From W0P28-013 sp963593685 (GTDB taxonomy: Bacteria > Bacteroidota > Bacteroidia > Bacteroidales > Paludibacteraceae), in contig CAVBBP010000024.1 in the NCBI GenBank assembly GCA_963593685.1, positions 1 to 38,311 of the forward strand: a stretch of 38,311 nucleotides of DNA, read 5' to 3'. Of the stretch, positions 28,733 through 35,852 are shown in pieces (position 1 is the stretch's first letter; each line of letters opens with the position of its first letter). Position numbers and translations under genes: made by a program. The notes beneath the pieces are model-generated. The model saw only the letters and a list, made by a program, of their open reading frames with translations. It was not told the origin of the DNA and did not search any database.

Positions 28733-29005
28733 GAAAATATAGGACATAGACTTTTTAATTATTCAATTATCTAATTTCCAATTATTCAATTATTTGAAGA
28801 TTTGAAAATTTGAAGATTAAGGCATTGTTGAATGCGTCTAATTCTAAATTCAAAATTCTTAATTGGTTCTAACCCCCTCCGCTTCGCTCCAAGCAGGGGG
28901 ACAGAATCGCACTTGTGTTGGTTTGTGGTATTTTTAATTTCTGGTTATAGCCCCCTTTCCCGTTTCCCCCGAGTGGGGGGAAAGGCTTTTGGTCTTAGTC
29001 AGCGT

Positions 29006-29106
29006 TCTATAAACGATAACCTCTCACCTATAAACTTTGCGGACGCACTCGGTGCGTCCCTACTTTTTACTTTCAACTTTATAAACTTTCAAACTAATCT
29101 TGCTAC
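29006..29106 (-). repeat. REP-like composite element, copy 4 (overlaps the end of the downstream gene)
   Basis: Read on the minus strand: GTAGCAAGA (29098-29106), octamer-like repeats, GTAG (29060-29063), stem GGACGCAC, loop CGA, GTGCGTCC (29041-29059), then a tail with ATAGGTGAGAGGTTATCG. Its 5' part supplies the stop codon and the last codons of the GGGP-synthase-family gene. Confidence 0.75.
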
Positions 29107-29826
29107 ATCGGCAAACGCTTGCAGGTCGTCCAAGTGGGTTTCGAGGTGGTTGCCAACCACGGCGATGTCGGCACCAGCGGCGTAGGCACGGCGCAGTGCT
29201 TCGGTGGTGGCGATGCCGCCTCCTACCACAAGCGGAATGTGGAGCATCTGTTTCACAGCGCGAATCGTTTCGGGCGGCACAGGCTTGGCGGCACCGCTGC
29301 CCGCTTCGAGGTAGATGAGCCGCTTGCCCGCTTGCTGACCGCAGAGCGCAGTGGCTACCGCCAAATCGGTATCAGCAGCGGCGATGGGTTGCGTGTGGCT
29401 CACGCGCTGCACAGCCGATGTTTTTCCGCCGTCAATCAGAATGTAGCCTGTCGGTATGGTTTCGATGCCCAAGGCGTGAATCTGCTGCGCAGCCCTCACC
29501 TGCTGCCCAACGAGCCATTCGGCGTTGCGCCCCGAAAGCAGCGAAAGCAGCAACAGCGCATCGGCATTGGCAGCGAGTTGCAGCGCATTGCCGGGGAACA
29601 GCACCACAGGCCTATCGTACCGCTGTTTGATGGTGGCGATGGCGGCCTTGGTGGAGTGGCGCAGTTGGCTACCACCGACCAATATCAAGTCGGGTTGCGC
29701 TTGTGCGGCAGCGGCGGCCACCGTTTCGAGGCGTGCTGGCGTGCATTTTTCGGGGTCGATAAGCAGCGCAAAGAGTTTGCGCCCTTGCGCCACGGCGGTC
29801 GTTATTTTGTCGTAAACCGAACTCAC
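29089..29826 (-). CDS. Geranylgeranylglyceryl phosphate synthase family protein (bacterial PcrB/GGGPS-like)
   Basis: A 245-residue TIM-barrel prenyltransferase. The family joins a polyprenyl diphosphate to glycerol-1-phosphate, forming an ether bond best known from archaeal lipids. Visible family features are LIDPEK near the N-terminus (phosphate-site Asp), ILVGGS, the strand YLEAGSGA, and the phosphate-binding VVGGGI and VVGNH near the C-terminus. Length fits the bacterial group. The start codon is GTG at 29826. The upstream phosphopantetheinyl transferase gene ends at 29834, so only seven bases separate them and they are probably co-transcribed. This pairing is, as I recall, common in Bacteroidota. 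The natural substrate (C20 or longer) and the physiological role cannot be decided here. The final residues and stop codon fall inside a repeat element. Confidence 0.9.
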   Translation of the reverse strand: MSSVYDKITTAVAQGRKLFALLIDPEKCTPARLETVAAAAAQAQPDLILVGGSQLRHSTKAAIATIKQRYDRPVVLFPGNALQLAANADALLLLSLLSGRNAEWLVGQQVRAAQQIHALGIETIPTGYILIDGGKTSAVQRVSHTQPIAAADTDLAVATALCGQQAGKRLIYLEAGSGAAKPVPPETIRAVKQMLHIPLVVGGGIATTEALRRAYAAGADIAVVGNHLETHLDDLQAFADVARLV

Positions 29827-29833
29827 TGTAACG

Positions 29834-30463
29834 CTATTTCACCGTCCAAACCAACACAAATTCGGGGCGGACGCAGTAACTCAGTTCGAACCGCTCGGCG
29901 GCGGCAGTTTTGGTCTCTTGTGCCGACATCGTGCCCGACAGATAGGGCGTGAACGGCGCAATGGCAAAATGTTTCGTGAAATCGATTTCGGTCTGCTGCA
30001 CAATTTTGTACAACGCCTCTTTGGCGCTCCACAGCAAGGCGAGGTGCGTTTTGGCGGTGGCAGTATCGACAAACGCCAGTTCGCGCGGCGACAGAAACTT
30101 GTGTTGCACACGCACCACCCGCTCCGACACCCGCTCGATGTCGATGCCGAGCCGCAAAGTTGGGTGCAGTATGATGGCCGCAAACTGCCCTGTGTGTGTA
30201 ACACTTATCTGGTACGAATTGTCGGCGAGGCAGGGTTTGCCGTTGGGCGCATAGACGATTGTCTTTTTCGTGCCAAGCACCTCGTTGAGCAGAACACGCA
30301 CCGCCAAGTATTCGCGTTTGCGCTTCTCGCTGGTAAATTGCGCAATCTCGGCAATCACAAACGGATCCAAATCCAACATCTCGAGCAGTTCATCGACCGT
30401 CTCGGTCATCTTCCAAATGGCAAGCACCGCCCCCTGTTCTACCGTATTTTTTTCGAGCAACAT
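29834..30463 (-). CDS. 4'-phosphopantetheinyl transferase superfamily protein
   Basis: A 209-residue Sfp/AcpS-type enzyme that moves the 4'-phosphopantetheine arm of CoA onto a serine of a carrier protein. The two family signatures are present: GIDIE at 106-110 (Mg-binding Asp and Glu) and WSAKEALYK at 145-153. The upstream region stays open but is made of intergenic repeats. ATG at 30463 (MLLEKN...) is therefore the sensible start. It is followed after seven bases by the GGGP-synthase-family gene. The carrier-protein target (fatty acid or secondary metabolism) is unknown. Confidence 0.9.
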   Translation of the reverse strand: MLLEKNTVEQGAVLAIWKMTETVDELLEMLDLDPFVIAEIAQFTSEKRKREYLAVRVLLNEVLGTKKTIVYAPNGKPCLADNSYQISVTHTGQFAAIILHPTLRLGIDIERVSERVVRVQHKFLSPRELAFVDTATAKTHLALLWSAKEALYKIVQQTEIDFTKHFAIAPFTPYLSGTMSAQETKTAAAERFELSYCVRPEFVLVWTVK

Positions 30464-30713
30464 TTTTCTTTTAGTTTGAAAGTTTGAAAGTTTGAAAGTT
30501 TGAAAGTGTATAAAGTCTATAAAGTGAAAAGTTTGTAAAGTTATAAAGTTGAAAGTAGGGACGCGGCATGCCACGTCCAAAAGTTTATCGGTTATAGGTT
30601 ATCGTTTATAGAACATAGAGTAAAAACCAAGACTAAGACCAAAACAATTTGAAATCTGAAATTCTGAAATTGCGGCTTCGCCGCACCACTCCTCACTCCT
30701 AATTCCTCATTCC
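30464..30713. other. Gap between the phosphopantetheinyl transferase gene and gldD, filled with repeats
   Basis: 250 bp with no gene. It holds composite element copy 5 and, near gldD, a hairpin TGCGGC-TTC-GCCGCA (30671-30685). That hairpin is followed by CACTCCTCACTCCTAATTCC-type repeats running up to the gldD stop codon. No separate promoter was recognised for the phosphopantetheinyl transferase gene. Confidence 0.6.
30474..30612 (+). repeat. REP-like composite element, copy 5
   Basis: Four perfect tandem octamers GTTTGAAA (30474-30505) are followed by degenerate octamers, GTAG (30555-30558) and the palindrome GGACGCGGCATGCCACGTCC (30559-30578, one C-A mismatch). A tail with GGTTATAGGTTATCGTTTAT follows. 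This is the longest octamer array of the family in this window. Confidence 0.78.
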
Positions 30714-31283
30714 TCACTGCCACGAAATCGTTTCCATCAAGCGGCGTATGTCGTTGCAGATGAACGCATTGACGGGTGCGATGGAGTCGGCGTTTGGCAG
30801 GTTGTTGAAGTAGAGCGAGCCGCGCACAAAGTGCCGCACGCTGTCGGTTACAAAAAACTGCACCGACGAGGCGGCGTTGCCCTCAATCTCGTAGAGTACG
30901 CCGTAGGTGTGGTGCGCATCGTTCTCGAAAAAGTTCTCGGCGATGGCGTCGGCGCGTATGGTGTGCTTGTAAACCAGCGCGCGTGTGTCTTCGGTGAGTT
31001 CGTGTAAATCGCTGTTTTTCAACGATTTGTAACTGCAATGTATCGTGGCATTCCACGCTGGATAGTCGATGTTCAGCCAGTACGGCTCGTCGTCTATTGG
31101 CGTTACTTGGGCGTAGTCCGACAGATCGAAAGCGTAGGGCAACCCTTGCGCGTAGGTGTGATAGGCGGCTTCGGGCAGGTCGATGCGGTAGTAGCCGTAC
31201 TCGAGCGGTTGCGCACGCTTGCCGCAACTTGCCACCGCACACGCTGCGACTACCAACACTATGGCGACGCGGGCGTTTCTCAT
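30714..31283 (-). CDS. gldD: Gliding motility lipoprotein GldD homologue
   Basis: A 189-residue lipoprotein. The signal peptide ends in the lipobox VASC with the acylated cysteine at residue 20. The mature part begins with the family-typical YGYYRIDLPE, followed by conserved YPAWNATIHCSYK. In Flavobacterium johnsoniae GldD is needed for gliding and for T9SS function; homologues also occur in species not known to glide. The start codon overlaps the end of gldE by four bases (ATGA), showing translational coupling. Order ssb-gldE-gldD fits the conserved cluster. The presence of T9SS cargo genes in the same window supports a working T9SS. Confidence 0.92.
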   Translation of the reverse strand: MRNARVAIVLVVAACAVASCGKRAQPLEYGYYRIDLPEAAYHTYAQGLPYAFDLSDYAQVTPIDDEPYWLNIDYPAWNATIHCSYKSLKNSDLHELTEDTRALVYKHTIRADAIAENFFENDAHHTYGVLYEIEGNAASSVQFFVTDSVRHFVRGSLYFNNLPNADSIAPVNAFICNDIRRLMETISWQ

Positions 31284-32605
31284 TTTTCGTCGGTTTGCGG
31301 CGCGTCGCCGATGGTCAGCGTTACCCGTTGAATGCGGTGTTTGCCGAGTGCGGTTATCTCGAATGTGTAGCGGTCGAAAACGATTTTTTCGCCTTTGGCA
31401 GGGAAATCGCCCTTCAGTTCGAGCAGCAAACCCGCCAGCGTGTCGGCCTCTTCGGTGTTGTGTCCAAAGGTGTCGGGGTCGATTTCGGTCGCTTTGAAAA
31501 AGTTGTTCAGCGGGATTTTTGCCTCGAACCGATAGGTTTTGTCATCGATTTTGGTGTAGAGTTTCTCCTCGTCGTCGTACTCGTCGCTGATGTCGCCCAC
31601 CACCTCTTCGAGAATGTCCTCCATCGTTACCATGCCGAGCGTGCCGCCAAATTCGTCCACCACAATCGCCACATGAATTTTGTTTTTCTGAAATTCGCGC
31701 AGCAGATCGTCAATTTTTTTCGTTTCTGGCACAAAATAGGCGGGGCGCACCAGCGTTTGCCACTTGAATGTGTTGCTTTTGCCAAGGTGCGGCAGCAGGT
31801 CTTTGATGTAGAGTATACCGCGAATGTCGTCCTGCGAATTGTTCACCACAGGAATGCGCGAGTAGCCGTACTCTTCGACGATGCGCAGCACTTCGGAATA
31901 GGGCATTTTGCTGCTCACTGTTATCATGTCGAGGCGCGTGGTCATCACGCTATCCACGTTGGTGTTGCCAAAGTTGGCAATGCCTTTCAAAATCTCTTTC
32001 TCTTCGTCGATGCCTTTGTCCGATGTGGTCAGGTCGATGGCCTCGTTCACATCGTCTATCGAAAGGCTGTCGTGGCGTGGGCGTGCCAGTCGGTTCACCG
32101 ATTTGGTCGATTTCACCAGCAAAAAGGCGAATGGTTTGCACAGTTTGCAGAGCAGCGTCAGCGGACGAGCATTGCGGCGCGCCACTTTCACAGGGTCTTG
32201 CTGCGAATAGACTTTCGGCATTATCTCGCCAAAAAGCAAAAGCAGAAAAGTGATGACGACCGTTTCGACCAAAAATTCAACCCACGTTTCGTTGAATATC
32301 AGCAATTTATCGACCAGTAACGCCGACAGCATGACGATGGCGACATTCACGAAGTTGTTGGTTATCAGTATGGTTGCCAACAGATATTCCGATTTTTTGA
32401 GCAACGCAAACACACGCTGGTCGGTGGGCGTGTTGGCCGTTTCCATGTCGTTGAGGTTTTGCGGCGTGAGCGAAAAAAATGCCGATTCGCTGCTCGAAGC
32501 AAAGCCCGAAACAGCGAGCAGCAGGGCGATGACAACAAAAATGATGATGTTGTAGGGATTAAATGGCTGTACGGTTACAGCACTGAGCAATAACGGAATG
32601 TCCAT
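31280..32605 (-). CDS. gldE: GldE-like CNNM/CBS/CorC-HlyC membrane protein
   Basis: A 441-residue inner-membrane protein. Residues 1-190 form a DUF21/CNNM domain with several membrane segments (IIIFVVIALLLAVSGFASSSE is typical). A CBS pair follows (about 205-330, with GYSRIPV, GILYIKDLL and IVVDEFGGTLGMVTMEDILEE). The C-terminus (about 345-435) is a CorC_HlyC domain. The family includes Mg/Co efflux-related proteins. The GldE subgroup is defined by its place next to gldD and by multicopy effects on gldD mutants in F. johnsoniae. Transport activity is not proven. It may have its own promoter at 32652-32681. Confidence 0.92.
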   Translation of the reverse strand: MDIPLLLSAVTVQPFNPYNIIIFVVIALLLAVSGFASSSESAFFSLTPQNLNDMETANTPTDQRVFALLKKSEYLLATILITNNFVNVAIVMLSALLVDKLLIFNETWVEFLVETVVITFLLLLFGEIMPKVYSQQDPVKVARRNARPLTLLCKLCKPFAFLLVKSTKSVNRLARPRHDSLSIDDVNEAIDLTTSDKGIDEEKEILKGIANFGNTNVDSVMTTRLDMITVSSKMPYSEVLRIVEEYGYSRIPVVNNSQDDIRGILYIKDLLPHLGKSNTFKWQTLVRPAYFVPETKKIDDLLREFQKNKIHVAIVVDEFGGTLGMVTMEDILEEVVGDISDEYDDEEKLYTKIDDKTYRFEAKIPLNNFFKATEIDPDTFGHNTEEADTLAGLLLELKGDFPAKGEKIVFDRYTFEITALGKHRIQRVTLTIGDAPQTDEK

Positions 32606-32622
32606 ATCTTTGCGTAAAAAAT

Positions 32623-32650
32623 GGGGGCGAAAACGCTCTGTTTTCGTCCC
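32623..32650 (-). terminator. Hairpin with T-run between ssb and gldE
   Basis: On the minus strand, GGGACGAAAAC, a 5-base loop and GTTTTCGCCC form a hairpin with one bulged base. It is followed by CCATTTTTTAC. It lies 43 bases after the ssb stop codon and could end ssb transcription. It also sits in the likely leader of gldE, so an attenuator role is possible. Confidence 0.5.
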
Positions 32651-32651
32651 A

Positions 32652-32681
32652 CAAAATTACAGATTTTTGTTGAATAACAAA
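32652..32681 (-). promoter_or_regulatory. Probable promoter of gldE-gldD
   Basis: On the minus strand, TTTG (32678-32681) is followed after 18 bp by TAATTTTG (32652-32659). This fits the Bacteroidota -33/-7 pattern with a spacer one base short. It lies directly after the ssb stop codon. Confidence 0.5.
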
Positions 32682-32692
32682 AATTTAGGGGT

Positions 32693-33154
32693 TTAGAACG
32701 GCAGGTCGTCGGCTGGCGCATCGGCGGCAGCACCGTCGAACGGCGTGGCTGCTACGGCTGGTTCTTGCGCTACGGCAGGCTGTTCGGCGTGTACGCGGTT
32801 GTCGCCTGCTTGGCTGTCGGGACGGCGACCCAGCAGTTGCAGCGAGTCGGCGTAAATTTCGGTGATATAGCGTTTGTTGCCCAACTTGTCGTCGTACGAA
32901 CGCGTTTTAATTTTGCCCTCGATAAAGAGTTGGCTGCCTTTTTTGACATACTTTTCGACAAATTCGGCTGTGCCGCGCCAAGCCACAATGTTGTGCCATT
33001 CGGTGCGGTCGGGCACTTCGGTGCCGTTGTTCATCTTGTAGCCTTTTTCGGTTGTAGCGAGCGGAAAATTGGCCACTGCCACATTTCTTTCCAAATAGCG
33101 TACTTCGGGGTCTTTGCCCACATTGCCTACGAGAATTACTTTGTTAACTGACAT
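32693..33154 (-). CDS. ssb: Single-stranded DNA-binding protein
   Basis: A 153-residue protein with an N-terminal OB-fold (residues 1-105: NKVILVGNVGKDPEVR, WHNIVAWRGTAEFVEKYVKKG, SYDDKLGNKRYITEIYAD). A flexible Ala/Pro/Gln-rich linker follows, then the acidic tip DDLPF that docks repair and replication partners. Length is normal. It has a full consensus promoter upstream and precedes gldE, an arrangement seen in other Bacteroidota. Confidence 0.96.
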   Translation of the reverse strand: MSVNKVILVGNVGKDPEVRYLERNVAVANFPLATTEKGYKMNNGTEVPDRTEWHNIVAWRGTAEFVEKYVKKGSQLFIEGKIKTRSYDDKLGNKRYITEIYADSLQLLGRRPDSQAGDNRVHAEQPAVAQEPAVAATPFDGAAADAPADDLPF

Positions 33155-33188
33155 AGTGTTGTAAAAATTTAGTGTGATAATTGTTCGC

Positions 33189-33219
33189 CAAAGATAGGGG
33201 TTATTTTTCGTGCGACAAA
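33189..33219 (-). promoter_or_regulatory. Promoter of ssb
   Basis: On the minus strand, TTTG (33216-33219), a 19-bp spacer and TATCTTTG (33189-33196) match the Bacteroidota sigma-ABfr consensus in both boxes and spacing. The -7 box is 35 bases upstream of the ssb ATG. Confidence 0.8.
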
Positions 33220-33343
33220 ATTTTTTGCGTAAAAAAATGTGAAAAAGTCTATTTTGAGTGTCAATTTACAATAATAAAAACTGGTGCAAGGAGCGATTAG
33301 CCCATATTTAGAGCGAAATCCCCCTAAAATGCTCAAAATGTAA

Positions 33344-33378
33344 AAATCGGCCCTCAAACACTGTTTGAGAGCCGATTT
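33344..33378 (-). terminator. Terminator of the BIG2/T9SS cargo gene
   Basis: A strong hairpin: AAATCGGC and GCCGATTT flank a mismatch and an inner stem GTTTGAG/CTCAAAC with a 3-base loop. On the minus strand it is followed by TTTTACATTTT. It starts 19 bases after the stop codon of the gene ending at 33397. Confidence 0.85.
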
Positions 33379-33396
33379 AACAGGTGTTTTTTGTCG

Positions 33397-35661
33397 TTAT
33401 TTTACGATTTTGAGCGTGCCTTGTTCGGAGCAGACGATATAGAGGCCGCGGTCGAATGCGGTGATGTCGATGTTGGCACTGCTTTCGGTCAGCAGGTAAC
33501 CTGCCACGCTGTAGATGCGAATCGGCACTTTGTTGGCGTTGTAAACGATGCCATTGGCATAGGTTACACCATCGATTGCCTGCGTTTCGATAAGACCGTC
33601 GGCATCATCTGGGTCATCTGGGTCATCTGGGTCATCGGGATTATCAGGATTGTCGGGGTCGTCAATCGGGTCGTCGGTGCTGATGGTTTGCTCCAGTTTG
33701 CGGTATATCTGCAACGCCGTTTGGTCGCTCGTATAGTTGCAGAAGGTTTTGTTGCTGCCGTTGAACTGTATGCGTCCCAGCGCGGCATTGGTGCTGGCAA
33801 TAACCACGCTGTCGCCGCCGTTGTGGAACTCGATTGTCCAAGTTTGTGTGCCTTCGCCTTTCACTTGCAGATTTTTCACGGTGTCGGCGCGTACAGCCAA
33901 CTCTTCGCTCACATCGAGGCCGAGTTCATCGACAGTCCACTGTTTTACCAAAATTTTCCATTTGCCGCCGACAACAGCCACCAAATGCACCTCTTCGGCA
34001 CCCCATGCGCCGATAGAATCGCCTCTGTGAATGATTTCGGTCGAAGGGGTAACAATGCGTCCAACGCCCTTTTCGTTCAACTCAAATTCGCCCGACACAC
34101 GGTTGTATTTTTCGCACACAAGCACCACCGTGTCGTTGGTGTGCAGTTCTTCGAGCGTTTTCACTTTGTAGTAGATGTCGCGCCCTGCAAAAATGTCGCG
34201 CTCTTTCACTGTTACTTGGCACGAAGCCTTAATATCGGGATAGGTTTTGCTGGCAACCGTGATTGTGGCAGTGCCTGGCGCCACGGCCGTAACCAAGCCC
34301 GCCTCGACAGTGGCCACCGCTGTGTTCGAACTGATCCACTCTACGGCTTTGTAGGTGGCATCGGTTGGGGTGAACGCCACATTCAGTTTGTGCGTATCGT
34401 CTTCGGTGAGTGTGAGCGACTCTGTATCGAGCGCAAGTGCCGTGAGTTCCACATCGTCGTACGCCTTGGTCAATGCCCAGATGAACGACACTTTTTTGAA
34501 ATAGTGTGCTTTGCTGCTTGTAGCCCAAAGGCCGATGTATTGGAAATTACCTGCAACATTTATTGTGTCGTAGGCGTTTTCGTTGGTGCTTGAGTAGGTC
34601 AATGTGCCGATAATGTCGTTGTCGGTTACGGTTTTGCTCGTGCCGTTATACAAATCGCTCACGCCATTCCATGCCACATTTGTACCATAAACATTGATAG
34701 TTCGATCGGCGGAGTTATCAGTTCCCCATTCGATGATAATTTGGCGAATATAGCCCACCGATGTTGTGTTAATAATGCCTGCTTGGTCGGAACCTGTGCC
34801 GCCTGCCAATTTCATATTGCCGTTGTCGGTGGCGGTTTTTCCTGCATAAATGGTGCCTGAAATGCCTTTTTTATTGCTCCATGTGTTGGCTTGATCGTCT
34901 TTCAGCGAATTAGTTATTATTCCCGTCGTATCGGCGGTGATTACATCGCCCATTAGCACCTCGCCCGAGGCGGAGGTAACGGTGATTTTGCAACTGGCTG
35001 TTTTTGCGCCATCGACGGTCGAAACGGTGATGGTGGCTTCGCCGTTGGTGAGTGCGGTAACTGTGCCGTAGTCGTCGACCGAAGCCACGCCGCTATTGTC
35101 CGATGCCCATGTTACGCGCCGATTGTCAGCATCAGCAGGAGCGATAGTCGTCGCCAGTGTAAGTGTCTGATTTACATAGATTTCGGCTGTTGTGCGGTCG
35201 AGCGAAACGCCTGTAACGGCTATCGGCGTAAGCCATTCGTACTCGTTGAGATTTTGCGCGCCGGGAATGCCGTAAAACGGTTGCGGCACAGTGCGTACCA
35301 CCACTTTTTTGCCGATATTGCTGGGATTGTCGCAGAGATTCAATGCTTTGTAGGCCTCGTTGGTGTCGTCCGAAGTCATCTTCACGGGCATCCAATTCGT
35401 GCCATAGATGTCGTCGGCCAAGGCAAGTTGTTTGCATTGATCGCTGCCAACGGTCGTGGTGTATTCGATTTTGCCCTTTTTGCCTTGCGTCGGCACGCCC
35501 ACAACGAACCCTTTGATCCAAAGCAAAGTCTGATTGTAGCCGCTCTGCTGCTGCAAAGCGATAGCCTCGGCACAAGTGTAAGGGTCGTCTTTTGTGCCTG
35601 TTCCTGCAAATGTTGCTGCGCAAAAAAGCGTCAGCGCAGCCAAACTGATGAATTTTTTCAT
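33397..35661 (-). CDS. Secreted protein with DUF6359-like domain, two BIG2 domains and T9SS sorting domain
   Basis: A 754-residue protein with a signal peptide (cleavage near residue 19, after TFA). Residues 20-145 (starting GTGTKDDPYTCAEAI, with WIKGFVVG) resemble the DUF6359/OB-like domain of Bacteroidales surface proteins. BIG2 Ig-like domains follow at about 147-229 and 404-486 (VTGVSLDRTTAEIYV..., LTALALDTESLTL...). A beta-rich segment lies between them and another one after them (490-655). Residues 663-688 are an Asp/Pro linker coded by 9-bp repeats. The end (about 700-754: IRIYSVAGYLL..., FDRGLYIV...) looks like a T9SS type A sorting domain. It is probably a surface-bound or released protein; no enzyme domain was recognised. 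The gene stands alone, with a strong terminator. A -7 box lies 190 bases upstream, beyond a repeat element. Confidence 0.85.
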   Translation of the reverse strand: MKKFISLAALTLFCAATFAGTGTKDDPYTCAEAIALQQQSGYNQTLLWIKGFVVGVPTQGKKGKIEYTTTVGSDQCKQLALADDIYGTNWMPVKMTSDDTNEAYKALNLCDNPSNIGKKVVVRTVPQPFYGIPGAQNLNEYEWLTPIAVTGVSLDRTTAEIYVNQTLTLATTIAPADADNRRVTWASDNSGVASVDDYGTVTALTNGEATITVSTVDGAKTASCKITVTSASGEVLMGDVITADTTGIITNSLKDDQANTWSNKKGISGTIYAGKTATDNGNMKLAGGTGSDQAGIINTTSVGYIRQIIIEWGTDNSADRTINVYGTNVAWNGVSDLYNGTSKTVTDNDIIGTLTYSSTNENAYDTINVAGNFQYIGLWATSSKAHYFKKVSFIWALTKAYDDVELTALALDTESLTLTEDDTHKLNVAFTPTDATYKAVEWISSNTAVATVEAGLVTAVAPGTATITVASKTYPDIKASCQVTVKERDIFAGRDIYYKVKTLEELHTNDTVVLVCEKYNRVSGEFELNEKGVGRIVTPSTEIIHRGDSIGAWGAEEVHLVAVVGGKWKILVKQWTVDELGLDVSEELAVRADTVKNLQVKGEGTQTWTIEFHNGGDSVVIASTNAALGRIQFNGSNKTFCNYTSDQTALQIYRKLEQTISTDDPIDDPDNPDNPDDPDDPDDPDDADGLIETQAIDGVTYANGIVYNANKVPIRIYSVAGYLLTESSANIDITAFDRGLYIVCSEQGTLKIVK
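33605..33640 (-). repeat. 9-bp tandem repeats coding the Asp/Pro linker
   Basis: On the plus strand TCATCTGGG occurs three times in direct tandem, followed by degenerate units. On the coding strand they give repeated Asp-Asp-Pro. The 9-bp unit keeps the frame if the copy number changes, so the linker length can vary by three residues at a time. Confidence 0.8.
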
Positions 35662-35771
35662 GGCGATGTTTCGATATTTATTTCTAATTTCTGGTTAAAA
35701 TAGTTTCTAAGTTTCTCGCGCTTCGCGCTGTTTCTAAGTTTCTGTTGAAGCGTTTAATCGTTTAGTTGTTT

Positions 35772-35845
35772 GGACGCACTCGGTGCGTCCCTACTTTCGC
35801 ACTTTTATACTTTCACACTTTCAAACTCGTCTTGCTACTTGCTAC
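35772..35845 (-). repeat. REP-like composite element, copy 6
   Basis: On the minus strand: GTAGCAAGTAGCAAGA (35830-35845), octamers GTTTGAAA, GTGTGAAA and degenerate ones, GTAG (35791-35794), stem GGACGCAC, loop CGA, GTGCGTCC (35772-35790). The downstream tail seen in other copies is missing. It lies between the likely -7 box (35853-35860) and the start of the BIG2/T9SS cargo gene. Confidence 0.78.
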
Positions 35846-35852
35846 TGATTTG

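Larger units (their letters stand above)
28599..29088. other. Repeat-packed gene-free region between tRNA-Leu and the GGGP-synthase-family gene
   Basis: Nearly 500 bp without a gene. It contains three REP-like GTAG palindromes (listed separately), three octamers GTGTGAAA (28636-28659), a hairpin GCATT-GTTG-AATGC (28822-28835) preceded by TTTGAAGATT, a C-rich/G-rich pair around 28873-28902, and a TTTCCCCC...GGGGGAAA hairpin (28963-28983). It is the densest cluster of these elements in the window. Confidence 0.75.

Noticed and set aside
32605..32612. TATCTTTG on the plus strand next to the gldE start
   Set aside because: It matches a -7 box, but no plus-strand gene follows and no -33 box is present; most likely chance.
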